A stretch of DNA of 64,000 nucleotides from Sulfolobales archaeon (GCA_026419835.1 JAOAKQ010000001.1:186001-250000), one strand, 5' to 3'. Numbered from the stretch's first letter, positions 24,336 to 32,907 are shown. Numbers and translations are program-made. Notes: generated by a model from the letters alone, not told the origin.

Positions 24336-25235
24336 CTACTGTGCTACGATCGTCAAGTACCGGAACCTCAGCGTAATCGACGGTACTTGCCGGCTCGTAG
24401 TAGTGCGTAGTATAGTGAGTTCTAGAGTAGTCTGATGCGGTAGAATCGGTACTAGGAGAACTCCCTCTGCTGAGCACGTTTTAGCTGTGTAGTATGTAGT
24501 TCTCGCCGAGTAGCGCCCCGGGACCACGTATACGTTGACTGCGGTTATGTTCAAGCAGTCTCTGTACGTGTTGTTGTAGTCTAGAACTAGGAATCCGGGT
24601 TCCGGTGTCGGTATGCGTAGAGTTGTATTAGTAACTACGGTCCTAGTCCAGGTTCTAGTCGGTTTAACTAGGGGGCTATAGCTACCATAAATCTCTACTC
24701 GAGACTCGTTGAAGTACTCAAAGCTCACTATCTGCGATAGTAGGTAGAAGAGCCTCAACTTCTTAACTAGCTCTAAAACCTCTTCTAGCACTTTGAGATG
24801 CTCGGTTGCGTTTCTATACATAGCTTTAAGCTCTGTGTGCGAACTGTGGAGCTCTTCGTAGAGTCTTTGGGTAGCTTCAAGCATGCTCAACGCTGCTTCG
24901 TACCTCTCCTTAAGAACCGTGTAGCTCTCTCCAAGTTCTATGTAGCTCTCTCTAAGTTCTGTGTAATTCGCTAGCAGAGACTTAGCGTATTCGTAGAGCT
25001 TCGTGTAGTTCGCGTAGAGCCACTGAGTGTATTGCCTCAGAGCCTCAACCTCACTTCTCGAAGTGGAAAGTGCCGCGCGGCACTCCCGCAGAAGAGCTTG
25101 AGTATCTCTCTGCTGAAGGTAGAGAACTGATACCGAGATAGATAGAGCCACTACGAGCACTACGAGCACTGAAAAATACACTCTAACCGCCCTACCATGG
25201 AGCCCACTCACCGCAGAACCCACTACAAACACCAA
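24336..25235 (-). CDS. Membrane-anchored coiled-coil surface protein
   Basis: A 299-residue protein. One hydrophobic helix near residues 18-40 is followed by a coiled coil of about 110 residues (45-160), including near-repeats such as ELRESYIELGESYTVLKERYE. A beta-rich C-terminal domain follows. Sequons are frequent (NYT twice, NAT, NES, NTT, NNT, NIT), all after the membrane helix. This fits an externally exposed, N-glycosylated stalk protein. I do not recognise the head domain. It lies downstream of the ribosomal operon but has its own promoter candidate and a long leader containing a near-perfect inverted repeat. Confidence 0.7.
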   Translation of the reverse strand: MVFVVGSAVSGLHGRAVRVYFSVLVVLVVALSISVSVLYLQQRDTQALLRECRAALSTSRSEVEALRQYTQWLYANYTKLYEYAKSLLANYTELRESYIELGESYTVLKERYEAALSMLEATQRLYEELHSSHTELKAMYRNATEHLKVLEEVLELVKKLRLFYLLSQIVSFEYFNESRVEIYGSYSPLVKPTRTWTRTVVTNTTLRIPTPEPGFLVLDYNNTYRDCLNITAVNVYVVPGRYSARTTYYTAKTCSAEGVLLVPILPHQTTLELTILRTTTSRQVPSITLRFRYLTIVAQ

Positions 25236-25349
25236 TCAGTGGTAGTGTACGAACCTATTATTCTACTAGACCCCCTAACCACATTCCACAATATCACGGC
25301 GCCCCCATCTCTCTCAACACCCTCAGTAACCGACACCGTTTCAGAAATC

Positions 25350-25374
25350 GGAGACCTGCTTGAAGTAGGTCTCC
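25350..25374 (-). promoter_or_regulatory. Near-perfect 25-bp inverted repeat in the coiled-coil gene leader
   Basis: GGAGACCT and AGGTCTCC flank a nine-base centre that is itself almost symmetric; 22 of 25 positions match the reverse complement. It lies between a TATA-like element at 25424-25435 and the start at 25235, so it could be an operator or an RNA hairpin in the leader. Confidence 0.5.
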
Positions 25375-25423
25375 GGGCGGAGCTACTTAATAGGCAGAGA
25401 ACTTTCTAGTTGCTATTGCCTGA

Positions 25424-25435
25424 GGATTTATAAGT
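25424..25435 (-). promoter_or_regulatory. TATA promoter of the coiled-coil gene
   Basis: On the minus strand ACTTATAAATCC is a near-consensus archaeal TATA box. Transcription would start near 25405, giving a leader of about 170 bases. There is no plus-strand gene that it could serve. Confidence 0.55.
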
Positions 25436-25482
25436 TTTATCTTGGGAGTAGTCCAAAGCGCGTTTAGTTACCGATAGCTTAA

Positions 25483-26532
25483 CTACCCAAAAAGTGACGC
25501 AATTCCTTCCGCTAGTTCTTCCTCAGCTTCTTTCTCTCTTTCTTCTTCTACCTCCTTCTTCTCTTCCTCCCTACGTTCTTCCCGCTTCTCTACGCCGACA
25601 CCTACTCCTAGGTCTACTCTACCTGAAATTGCTTGAGCTACCGCTATAGCCTGAGCTAGGGCTTTCATCAGCAGGTTCTGGGCTATTTCCGGAGTTACGT
25701 AGCCTATTGCCGCTGCGAGCTCCACGGACGCTCTGTAAGCTTTCGTTAGTAGGTCTGGAACGACCTCGGGTACCGGTATAGCTAGCTCAACTGCCAGCAG
25801 CCTAGACATGCTGATAGCTGAAACTAGGTCCTTCTTCACAGCTTCGAAGTCTATCTTAAGGTCTTTAGGTAGGTAGATGTGCCCGTCTTCGTAGACAGCT
25901 TTTAGCTGTATTCTAACTGGTACTACCCGCACTCCGAGTCTTCTCATGAGGGAGCTGAGCTCCGGGGATATGGCGTCGCCGCGCTTAAGAACTTTAGTCT
26001 CCTTAGCTATCCATATAACACCTTCTCTAACTTGAGTCGGGATCTTCAGCTTACCGAATAGGCTCATTGAGGGACCCGGCTTAACGCCGGTGGGACCCGG
26101 AGATAGCTCCACATCGAAATCTAAGGTATCGCCGGGCTTGGCGTACCTATACTCAACGAATTCTTCAACTACCTTCGCTAACTTAAACGGATTCATGTTC
26201 GTGAACATGAAGATGTTGGAACCCGTGAGGTACTCAGACACTCTATCTACGTTCTTAGCTCCCAGATCTCGTAGAGCTCTTAGAACTAGGCTGTTCTTGT
26301 AGAGCTTTACGACTCCGTACTCAGATAGCCTACCGTATATCCTCCTAGACTCAGCTGCCGGCGCTCTATCTACGGCCATAATAGCTAGAACTCTGTACTG
26401 CTTCAGCAACTCCTTTATCTGGTCGACCACTCTGGACTTCACAGCTATGGACTCTCTTATCCTCTCCTTCCTCTCCGCTTTCGCTACTTTGAGTACTAAC
26501 CTCTCGAACTGAGCTCTAGTCCTAGACTTCAC
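25483..26532 (-). CDS. rpl10: Ribosomal protein L10 (P0)
   Basis: A 349-residue stalk base protein. The N-terminal rRNA-binding domain contains LKQYRVLAIMAVDRAPA and YKNSLVLRALRDLG. An archaeal insertion with SPGPTGVKPGPSMSLFGKLKIPTQVREGVIWIAKET follows, and then helical L12-binding segments from about 225 to 290. The end is an acidic/basic E-K-R run closing with GIASLFG, which resembles the tail of L12. The start overlaps the L1 stop by 4 bp. No L12 gene follows, although that is its usual neighbour. Confidence 0.96.
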   Translation of the reverse strand: MKSRTRAQFERLVLKVAKAERKERIRESIAVKSRVVDQIKELLKQYRVLAIMAVDRAPAAESRRIYGRLSEYGVVKLYKNSLVLRALRDLGAKNVDRVSEYLTGSNIFMFTNMNPFKLAKVVEEFVEYRYAKPGDTLDFDVELSPGPTGVKPGPSMSLFGKLKIPTQVREGVIWIAKETKVLKRGDAISPELSSLMRRLGVRVVPVRIQLKAVYEDGHIYLPKDLKIDFEAVKKDLVSAISMSRLLAVELAIPVPEVVPDLLTKAYRASVELAAAIGYVTPEIAQNLLMKALAQAIAVAQAISGRVDLGVGVGVEKREERREEEKKEVEEEREKEAEEELAEGIASLFG

Positions 26533-27182
26533 GTGTACAGCACCTCCACCGGCGGTCCCATAGTCGTCTTAACGTATATTCTCACAGACCCCTCTAGAGG
26601 CCTCTTAATCTTGCCCTTAACGAACTCGATCACGGACATAGCGTTCTCGACTAGGTCCTCTACGGACATATCTTCAGTTCCAATTCTACAGCCAACCCAG
26701 TTCTGCTCTCTATTTCTAAGCCAGGTACTGCTGTTGTACTGCCTAACTAATAGGTCTAGGTTAGCTTGGGGTGGAACTGGAATAGGTGCCCTACCCCTCG
26801 GTCCTAGAGCCGGTCCGAGCAATCTCCCAACTAGCGACATAGCCTCAGTAGACACTAGGAACCAGTCGTATCTTCGAGCTATCTTCTTAATATCGCGCTT
26901 ACTCAAGTTCCTCAACTGGTCCGTTCCGAGAGTATCTACACCTATCTTCTGAGCGGCGAGCTTCATACCTCCATCAGCTACGACCAGGATCTTCGCGGAC
27001 CTACCAATACCTCTAGGAAGTAGAACGGAGTCCCTGAATCTTATCTCGGGCGACTTCTTATCGAATCCTTGAAATGTGAATACTAGCTCAACGGACTGCC
27101 TGAACCTTCTACCGGTTCCTAAAGCAATAGCTTTACCTATAGCATCCGAGAGCACTTCCTTAGTGAGAGGCACTACTACCAC
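26529..27182 (-). CDS. rpl1: Ribosomal protein L1
   Basis: A 217-residue L1 stalk protein. FTFQGFDKKSPEIRFRDSVLLPRGIG near residues 31-56 and LLGPALGPRGRAPIPVPP near 121-138 are family signatures, and the C-terminus VRIYVKTTMGPPVEV closes domain I. L1 binds 23S rRNA near the E site and in several archaea represses its own operon by binding mRNA. It starts 23 bases inside the end of L11. Confidence 0.96.
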   Translation of the reverse strand: MVVVPLTKEVLSDAIGKAIALGTGRRFRQSVELVFTFQGFDKKSPEIRFRDSVLLPRGIGRSAKILVVADGGMKLAAQKIGVDTLGTDQLRNLSKRDIKKIARRYDWFLVSTEAMSLVGRLLGPALGPRGRAPIPVPPQANLDLLVRQYNSSTWLRNREQNWVGCRIGTEDMSVEDLVENAMSVIEFVKGKIKRPLEGSVRIYVKTTMGPPVEVLYT

Positions 27183-27681
27183 CTCTCCACAGAGCCTCGT
27201 ATCTACTAAATAAATCGTCGTAGACCCCCCTGTCGATCTCCGCTAGCACCTCCCTGGGGTCCTTACCGTTCACTGTCAGTCCTATTGAGCGAGCTGAAGA
27301 TACCACCGACTTAGTAGCTGCCTTCAGAGACTTGGCGTTGAGGTCCCTCTTCTTAACTAAAGCTACCTTAATGACGTCTTCTAGAGATACGTTACCTACC
27401 TTCTTGTGCGCAGGATCTCCGGAAGACTCCTGAACTCCCGCTGAGTTCAGAAGGAGGGATGTCGTGGTGGGTGATTGAACGTCTACGTAGTACCTTCCCG
27501 AATCATCTACCCTAATAACTACGGTAACGTCCATACCTGAGTAGCCCTCGGTCGCTCTGTTTATTTCTTCAACTACCCTATCTACCGGGAGACCGTACTG
27601 AGAAAGTGTCGGTCCTAGCGGTGGTGATGGAGTTGCCTTACCCGCCTTAACCTGCATTCTAATTACCTTCAAAACCCTCAC
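27160..27681 (-). CDS. rpl11: Ribosomal protein L11
   Basis: A 173-residue protein with the proline-rich N-terminal motif GKATPSPPLGPTLSQYGL near residues 13-30 and the C-terminal rRNA-binding segment LNAKSLKAATKSVVSSARSIGLTV. It forms the GTPase-associated centre with L10. Coupled to NusG by a 4-bp overlap and to L1 by a 23-bp overlap. Confidence 0.95.
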   Translation of the reverse strand: MRVLKVIRMQVKAGKATPSPPLGPTLSQYGLPVDRVVEEINRATEGYSGMDVTVVIRVDDSGRYYVDVQSPTTTSLLLNSAGVQESSGDPAHKKVGNVSLEDVIKVALVKKRDLNAKSLKAATKSVVSSARSIGLTVNGKDPREVLAEIDRGVYDDLFSRYEALWRGGSSASH

Positions 27682-28148
27682 CTCTTACCTACAGGCTTGA
27701 CGTTATCACCTGGAAGAAATACCTTTAGAGGGTAGGCTGCTTCAAGTATCTCAACTTCTACCTCGTTCTTAGGTATGTTCACAGTTCTTACGGTTGCTTT
27801 AAGTCCCTTGAAGGGGCCGGCTATTACCTCCACAACATCACCCGGTTTGAGTTCTTCTAGAAGTGAGCGAACTTTAACTAACCTCTCCACTTCTTCGTAC
27901 GCTACTGAACCGGCTACTCTACCTCTAACGTGCTTCATGCCCTTAACTATTCTCTGAACTGAGTGGAGACCGTCGGACTCTACTATTATGTACCCCTTCA
28001 AGTCGGGAGGTATCAGAATTCCGTAGATACCGGATTCGCTCGCAGCTCTCAACTCGAGAACTAGAGCTACGTTAAGCTCCTTACCTGAGATAGTTCTGAG
28101 AACTGCGAATTGAGATGAAGAACCTCTACCAGCTTCACTACCAGCCAA
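27678..28148 (-). CDS. spt5: Transcription elongation factor NusG/Spt5
   Basis: A 156-residue protein with an NGN domain (about 12-85, with IYGILIPPDLKGYIIVESD) and a KOW domain (about 98-150, LKPGDVVEVIAGPFKGLKATV). It binds the RNA polymerase clamp with Spt4 and raises processivity. It lies directly between secE and rpl11, the conserved archaeal and bacterial order. Confidence 0.95.
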   Translation of the reverse strand: MAGSEAGRGSSSQFAVLRTISGKELNVALVLELRAASESGIYGILIPPDLKGYIIVESDGLHSVQRIVKGMKHVRGRVAGSVAYEEVERLVKVRSLLEELKPGDVVEVIAGPFKGLKATVRTVNIPKNEVEVEILEAAYPLKVFLPGDNVKPVGKR

Positions 28149-28323
28149 CTCCTACACCTTGAAGAAGAGCCAGTAGAATGTGTAGAACCATCCCAATACC
28201 TCCAATGAGAAGTAGGCCGGCCAGAGTAACCTTAATCAACATCTTGAATTCCTCAGGCTCCGGTCTATCGGATAGCGCTAGTATCCTCTGCCACATCTCT
28301 ACCATTCTAGAGAGCTCTATCAT
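28138..28323 (-). CDS. secE: Protein translocase subunit SecE/Sec61-gamma
   Basis: A 61-residue protein. An amphipathic helix with ILALSDRPEPEEF leads into a single hydrophobic transmembrane helix near residues 32-55. This is the archaeal SecE layout; it braces SecY in the translocon. Its end overlaps nusG by 11 bases. Confidence 0.9.
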   Translation of the reverse strand: MIELSRMVEMWQRILALSDRPEPEEFKMLIKVTLAGLLLIGGIGMVLHILLALLQGVGVGW

Positions 28324-28384
28324 TAGCCACCTCTAACCACTTTCTTCCAAATTTTTAAGCGTTAGCTAGCCCCACGGAAATCCG

Positions 28385-29293
28385 CTAGCCCAGTATCTTC
28401 TTAACGATATCTTCAGCTCTAAAAAGCTCCAAGTCTTCGTACGACTGACCGACACCTACGTAGACTATAGGTTTTTGAAGTAGAGTGGAGAGAGTTAGAG
28501 CGCAGCCACCGCGAGCGTCGGCATCCATCTTAGTTAAGATAACTGCGTCGAAACCGACAGCGCTCTCGAAGTACCTGATCTGCTCCACAGAATCGTTCCC
28601 CGTTAGAGCGTCGAGTACGAGAATCTTTAGGTGCGGTCTGACTACTCTAACTATCTTCCTCAGCTCCTCGACGAGGTCTACGTCTACGTGCATCCTACCA
28701 GCGGTATCCACTAGAACGACGTCTAGACCTCTCCTAGCGGAGAACGCCAGAGCGTCTCTCGCTACAGCCGCCGGGTCGGCTCCGTACTTACCTCTAAAAA
28801 ACGGGACCCCAAGTCTCTCAGCGTGAATAGCTAGCTGCTCCTGAGCTCCAGCCCTGAACGTATCGGCCGCAACTACAACTGGCTTCATACCTGCCTTCAA
28901 GAACTTACTGGCTACCTTAGCTATAGTGGTAGTCTTACCAACACCGTTCACTCCGAGGAAGACAATTACGAACGGTCTCACGCCGGACAACTTGACGTAC
29001 TCGACTAGGTCGTACCTGGGTTCTACTCTAGATAGTATATCTACTAGAGCTTTCCTCACCAACCCCATGATCTCCTCGCTATCGAATCTACTCACCTTAG
29101 CTCCCACCAACTTCTTCCTAAGTTCTTCGTATAGTAGTGGTAGAGCGTCGTAGGCTACGTCGCTTTCTACGAGAGATACCTCGACTTCACTAAAAACTCT
29201 CCGAAGGTCTTCCTCAGTTACCTCTCTCTTACTAACTACCTCAGCTACCCTATTAGCTATACTCTGAAAAACCGACCTGATCTTCTTAAACAC
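28385..29293 (-). CDS. ftsY: Signal recognition particle receptor FtsY
   Basis: A 302-residue SRP GTPase. A short charged N-domain is followed by G1 GVNGVGKTTT near residues 113-122, the insertion box region VVAADTFRAGAQEQL near 138-152, DTAGR near 197-201 and TKMD near 254-257. It receives the ribosome-SRP complex at the membrane. The N-terminus lacks the long acidic domain of bacterial FtsY, as usual in archaea. The start ATG overlaps the stop of prefoldin alpha. Confidence 0.96.
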   Translation of the reverse strand: MFKKIRSVFQSIANRVAEVVSKREVTEEDLRRVFSEVEVSLVESDVAYDALPLLYEELRKKLVGAKVSRFDSEEIMGLVRKALVDILSRVEPRYDLVEYVKLSGVRPFVIVFLGVNGVGKTTTIAKVASKFLKAGMKPVVVAADTFRAGAQEQLAIHAERLGVPFFRGKYGADPAAVARDALAFSARRGLDVVLVDTAGRMHVDVDLVEELRKIVRVVRPHLKILVLDALTGNDSVEQIRYFESAVGFDAVILTKMDADARGGCALTLSTLLQKPIVYVGVGQSYEDLELFRAEDIVKKILG

Positions 29294-29754
29294 TACTCAG
29301 CTCTCCCCCCAGTTTTCGCTTGAGCTCTAGCAGCTAGAAGTATCTCCTGAAGACCTCTAAAGTATCTAGAAGCTTCTTCAAACTCCTTCTCGAACTCCTT
29401 TATGAGCTCCCTGATCTCGTTCTCCTCGCTAACGATAACCTCCATAGCTTTCTCCGGGGTAAGCTCTACGAAGTAGTCCTGACCTACGTGAACGACTACC
29501 TTCTCTCCTCTATCCATCTTGGCATAGATGTAGATAGTTCCGCTCCTATCGGTAGGTACCAGGAGTTCCTCAACTTTAGAAAGCTTTATGGTAGATATCA
29601 GTTCTCTCGCGATAGCTAGGTCATTCAGTCTATCCAGCGCGCGCTTAATGTTCTCTTGAATTCCCTCGATGTGCTTCTTAGCTCGCTCTAGTTCAGTGAC
29701 TACAGCTTCTAGTGGAACGACTAGCCTAACTTCCTTCTCACTGCCGCTACTCAA
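29293..29754 (-). CDS. pfdA: Prefoldin subunit alpha
   Basis: A 153-residue protein with two long coiled coils (about 15-50 and 105-145) joined by beta hairpins around VEELLVPTDRSGTIYIYAKMDRGEKVVVHVGQDYFVE, the alpha-type arrangement with two hairpins. It partners the beta subunit at 12846-13226. It starts 8 bases inside the end of LX. Confidence 0.94.
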   Translation of the reverse strand: MSSGSEKEVRLVVPLEAVVTELERAKKHIEGIQENIKRALDRLNDLAIARELISTIKLSKVEELLVPTDRSGTIYIYAKMDRGEKVVVHVGQDYFVELTPEKAMEVIVSEENEIRELIKEFEKEFEEASRYFRGLQEILLAARAQAKTGGRAE

Positions 29755-30013
29755 TGTACCACCTATCTACAGCTTCTAGATCTCTCACAAACTTACTTCT
29801 CACTTCACTCACATCTATCTCCTCAACGGACAGTATCTTTACGTGGGACCTCTTCAACTTGTGCCTACTGCCCAACTCTGAGAGTACTCTCTCAACAGCA
29901 TCTTCCTTCCTAACAGCTCTTACTTCAACTGAAAACTTCTGCCATCTTCTAAGCCTACCTGGACTTATTAGAGCTAAACCAGTGATTCTATATATCTTCA
30001 CATCCCGACTCAT
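29747..30013 (-). CDS. rplX: Ribosomal protein L18Ae/LX
   Basis: An 88-residue protein with the LX pattern VKIYRITG near the N-terminus, WQKFSVEVRAVRKEDAVERVLSELGSRHKLKRSHVKI, and a C-terminal helix. It belongs to the large subunit and is usually found between eIF6 and prefoldin alpha, as here. It follows eIF6 with no gap. Confidence 0.92.
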   Translation of the reverse strand: MSRDVKIYRITGLALISPGRLRRWQKFSVEVRAVRKEDAVERVLSELGSRHKLKRSHVKILSVEEIDVSEVRSKFVRDLEAVDRWYIE

Positions 30014-30697
30014 CTACTCACCCACCCTTAGAGCTTTCGTAATCCTAATTATTTCAGGTCCCGTTGTGAGCTCACCTACTAGCACTCCGTAGTTATTAGC
30101 TACGAGACCCGATCTAACAAAACCTATTCCAAAGTTAACGGTTCCGACATCGAATTCAACACCAAAGAACTCCGAGAGCTTTCTAAGCTCCTCCTCAGAT
30201 GCGTTGGGATGTACAAGCCCGCCCTTATCGGTAACAACGGCAGCCGACCCGACGGTGGGTATGTTAGCTATAGACTTCAGAACGTAGGAGGAGGTTCTGA
30301 GTATTGACGCTATCTTAGATGCTACCTCCCTATTCAACTCCGGGTGAGCGTACATAGACTTCGAGTTGTGAAGAACTATATTACCTAGAGCGTTGAAGCT
30401 AGATACCTCGAGCACCTCAACCCTCAAGCCAGTACTTCTAAGCTCCTCAACCTCCTCATCTCTAACTATATCCGGAGCTAGGACAGTCCTACCTCGCGCC
30501 GTCAAGAATATCCCAATAAGCGATGTTCCAGCGATCGTTGTTTCAACTACGTCTACCACTGAGAGAACCTCCCTAGCTTTCTCCTTAAACTCTCTTTCAA
30601 CTCCTCTAGGAACTAGAACTACCTCATCTGTAGCTACTACGTACGTACCTATGTGAGGACTCCCGAGAACTCTAGCTCTATCTATAGATTCTCTCAT
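30014..30697 (-). CDS. eif6: Translation initiation factor 6 (aIF6)
   Basis: A 227-residue protein of five pseudo-repeats forming the pentein fold. Visible are GSPHIGTYVVATDEVVLVPRGVE at the N-terminus, NALGNIVLHNSKSMYAHPEL near 105-124, GSAAVVTDKGGLVHPNASEEEL near 152-173 and GVLVGELTTGPEIIRI near 205-220. It keeps the 50S subunit from joining 30S prematurely. Its start overlaps the end of L31e by 4 bp. Confidence 0.96.
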   Translation of the reverse strand: MRESIDRARVLGSPHIGTYVVATDEVVLVPRGVEREFKEKAREVLSVVDVVETTIAGTSLIGIFLTARGRTVLAPDIVRDEEVEELRSTGLRVEVLEVSSFNALGNIVLHNSKSMYAHPELNREVASKIASILRTSSYVLKSIANIPTVGSAAVVTDKGGLVHPNASEEELRKLSEFFGVEFDVGTVNFGIGFVRSGLVANNYGVLVGELTTGPEIIRITKALRVGE

Positions 30698-30987
30698 TGA
30701 GTGGACCCTTCAGAACCGGGCTGCGGTTTTATTCTAACCGCTAGCGATGCTTTAACTACCTTACCCTCCTGGTCTAGCTTCATAACTGCTACAGCTATTC
30801 TTCTCGGAGGTTTATCGTATCTTCTACTGAATACGTACGTACTTATTGAGCTATCTAGAAGAACCTTCTCGGCCTTGGTGTGCCTCTTTATGAAGTTTCT
30901 CACACACTTTACAGCTCTCGCAGCTCTTCTATACCTCCTCGTTCTGTACAGCTTAGATAAGCTTATTATGAATACTGACTCGGACAC
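30694..30987 (-). CDS. rpl31e: Ribosomal protein L31e
   Basis: A 97-residue basic protein. ISLSKLYRTRRYRRAARAVKCVRNFIKRHTKAEKVLLDSSIS covers the family core, followed by RRYDKPPRRIAVAVMKLDQEGKV. It lies near the polypeptide exit tunnel. The L39e gene ends ten bases upstream, the conserved L39e-L31e order. Confidence 0.95.
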   Translation of the reverse strand: MSESVFIISLSKLYRTRRYRRAARAVKCVRNFIKRHTKAEKVLLDSSISTYVFSRRYDKPPRRIAVAVMKLDQEGKVVKASLAVRIKPQPGSEGSTQ

Positions 30988-30997
30988 TCTACCACAC

Positions 30998-31156
30998 CTA
31001 CACGTTTCCTAGCTTACTCCTACGCCAGTGCCTCAGCCTAGGTCTGAAAGAAACTCTTCTTCTGGTCTTAACTACAACCCAGATCGGTATAGCTGAGTTC
31101 GATTTAGCGGCTCTAGCTAGTCTGAGCTTTCTCGCTACGTGCTTATTTCTAGCCAC
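30998..31156 (-). CDS. rpl39e: Ribosomal protein L39e
   Basis: A 52-residue reading frame starting with GTG at 31156: [19 protein letters not shown] is followed by [12 protein letters not shown] and ends [12 protein letters not shown]. This matches L39e along its full length, including the WVV and RHWRR motifs. L39e lines the exit tunnel. It is too short for usual length cut-offs but sits exactly where the gene is expected, between the PDCD5 homologue and L31e. Confidence 0.96.
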   Translation of the reverse strand: MARNKHVARKLRLARAAKSNSAIPIWVVVKTRRRVSFRPRLRHWRRSKLGNV

Positions 31157-31158
31157 AC

Positions 31159-31521
31159 CTACTCACCCTTCCGCCTAACTCTAATCCTAAGTTCGCGCCT
31201 CGTCTTAGAGTCGAGAGTAGCTAAAATATCTCTGAGAGTATCGTCATCTATCACATCCTTCAGCTGCCCGGAGGTGTACATATTGATGAGGTAGTCCTCG
31301 ACGGCTCTAGCGAGCTCCGGCTTAACTAGCTTAACGTTAGCTAGTCTCTCTCTAGCTTCAGGAGTTAGAATTACTCTGAGAATGGCCTGCCTCTGGGCTT
31401 CCCTAGCCGCTTCTTCTTCAGCCGCTCTACGCCTCTCCTCCGCTTCAGCTAACATTCGCTCTAGCTTCCTCTTCTTCAACTGCTCTAGCTCTTCGTCAGT
31501 ATATCCGTAGCTCACGCACAC
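31159..31521 (-). CDS. PDCD5/TFAR19-family DNA-binding protein
   Basis: A 120-residue helical protein. A charged N-terminal helix rich in E, R and A is followed by the family core [44 protein letters not shown]. Archaeal members bind double-stranded DNA; the eukaryal homologue is PDCD5. Two in-frame GTG codons at 31521 and 31515 are possible; the second, after AGGGGGTG, gives the more usual N-terminus [10 protein letters not shown]. The stop lies two bases before the L39e GTG. Confidence 0.93.
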   Translation of the reverse strand: MCVSYGYTDEELEQLKKRKLERMLAEAEERRRAAEEEAAREAQRQAILRVILTPEARERLANVKLVKPELARAVEDYLINMYTSGQLKDVIDDDTLRDILATLDSKTRRELRIRVRRKGE

Positions 31522-31524
31522 CCC

Positions 31525-31986
31525 CTACGATCCGTACTTCTGAAGCTCGGGTCTTTCTCTAACTAGCTCTGTGTAAACTTTAAATACTATTGAGCTAACT
31601 AGAGACTGCCCCTTGGGAGTTAGAACTCTACCTCTGGGAGTTCTAGCTACTAGACCCGCTCTCTCTAGTTGCTGAAGTATCTTCCTCAAGTTGCTTCTGG
31701 CAGCTCTTCTAAAGTGAGGTGGTGCGGAACCTCTTCTCTTCGAACCTCCGTAAATAACGCTGAAGGTACCCACTCCTATAGGCTCCGAAGATACTGCTAG
31801 CTTTCTTAAAATACTCGCAGCTCTCACATACCACCAGTCTAAGTCTTCGGGAGTTCCCTCCTTATGAACGCCTAGCTTAACTATGCTTACCCAAGAAGGA
31901 GGTCTAATCTCTTTAACGTTCTCTTTTAAGTACTCACTCAACCTTCTTATTAGAGCATCCGCCGGCACTTCTCCAACGGTCACCAA
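31525..31986 (-). CDS. rps19e: Ribosomal protein S19e
   Basis: A 153-residue protein with the winged-helix S19e pattern: RPPSWVSIVKLGVHKEGTPEDLDWWYVRAASILRKL near 28-63, YGGSKRRGSAPPHFRRAARSNLRKILQQLERAGLV near 79-113 and a C-terminal helix. It is needed for small-subunit maturation. It is first in the long minus-strand translation/secretion cluster running down to L10. Confidence 0.96.
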   Translation of the reverse strand: MVTVGEVPADALIRRLSEYLKENVKEIRPPSWVSIVKLGVHKEGTPEDLDWWYVRAASILRKLAVSSEPIGVGTFSVIYGGSKRRGSAPPHFRRAARSNLRKILQQLERAGLVARTPRGRVLTPKGQSLVSSIVFKVYTELVRERPELQKYGS

Positions 31987-32053
31987 CTCCTGAACCCAGC
32001 TCTAGGGCTTTAGTTAGTTAAAAGGCTTTCTGTAGTTCGGTAGAAAGGTCTTA

Positions 32054-32806
32054 CTAAACTCTTGGAGCTATCCAAGTGGCTATTCTAGTACCGTCTTCGA
32101 GTGAAGTGTATATTTTAAGTGGGAGTGTTGAACCAAACTCTACGTTAACTAGTTCCACCGTAGAGAAAGCGGATACCGCCGTCTTCAAGTAGTCCACGTA
32201 GTACTTACTGCTTACTTCATCTTCTGCGGATTCTAGTGAGAGAAGAGGTCTATCTAGAGCTAGAGAAGTTCTGTACGACCTACCTTCCGAAGAAAACGAA
32301 ACCTCTACCGCGTTCTCTCTAAGCACGAACTCCATCTCATCTCCAACTATCATTACATCCCTAATCAGTTTCTTGAAGTCTTCGAGAGGTATCTGGAACT
32401 TAACCGGTAGTTCAACTTGGATAGGTTCGACCAGGTTCGTAACGGCTTCACTTATCTCTACAGAGAACTCTCTCTCAACACCGGTCTTTATGTTAGTTAG
32501 TAGGAGTTTTAGATATCTGGATGCTTTCTCGTACTGCATTACTATGGTGTCTCTCTTACTAGCTCTTCTAATACTTCTTAAAAACCCTTCTCTAGATAGT
32601 GCTAGAGTTGTATCCGATAGTACCTCAAAACTCTCGAAGGCGCTACCCGGAATTACGACCTCGACCATCATGTTGCTATCCGGAGTTAGCGCCCTGAACT
32701 CCAACTCGTTTCGAGAAACCCTGATCGGGATTTCACTCAGAGGTTTAGCTAGACCCTGGAAGATTTTTCTGAACCTACCTCCATTTCCATAGACCAGCTT
32801 GAACAT
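32054..32806 (-). CDS. pcn: DNA polymerase sliding clamp (PCNA)
   Basis: A 250-residue sliding clamp with two similar halves linked near residues 120-130. Features include an N-terminal FKLVYGNGGRFRKIFQGLAKPLSEIPIRV, the interdomain loop EISEAVTNLVEPIQVELPVKF, and a C-terminus SLEDGTRIATWIAPRV. In place of the usual acidic YYLAPRIEE tail it ends TWIAPRV. Crenarchaea typically build a heterotrimer from three different PCNAs; a second paralogue is at 42944-43684 and the third is outside the window. Confidence 0.92.
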   Translation of the reverse strand: MFKLVYGNGGRFRKIFQGLAKPLSEIPIRVSRNELEFRALTPDSNMMVEVVIPGSAFESFEVLSDTTLALSREGFLRSIRRASKRDTIVMQYEKASRYLKLLLTNIKTGVEREFSVEISEAVTNLVEPIQVELPVKFQIPLEDFKKLIRDVMIVGDEMEFVLRENAVEVSFSSEGRSYRTSLALDRPLLSLESAEDEVSSKYYVDYLKTAVSAFSTVELVNVEFGSTLPLKIYTSLEDGTRIATWIAPRV

Positions 32807-32907
32807 CGCTGCACCGAAATGCTACTACTTGCGGAGTAATAAAAACGGGTAACTACTAAGTAGCGGTATGGCGATGAACTGCAACTACCGTACAACAGCT
32901 ATCGGCA

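Noticed and set aside
25197-25409. Plus-strand open frame of 70 codons
   Set aside because: It runs through the promoter and leader of the minus-strand coiled-coil gene, has atypical codons and no homology that I recognise.
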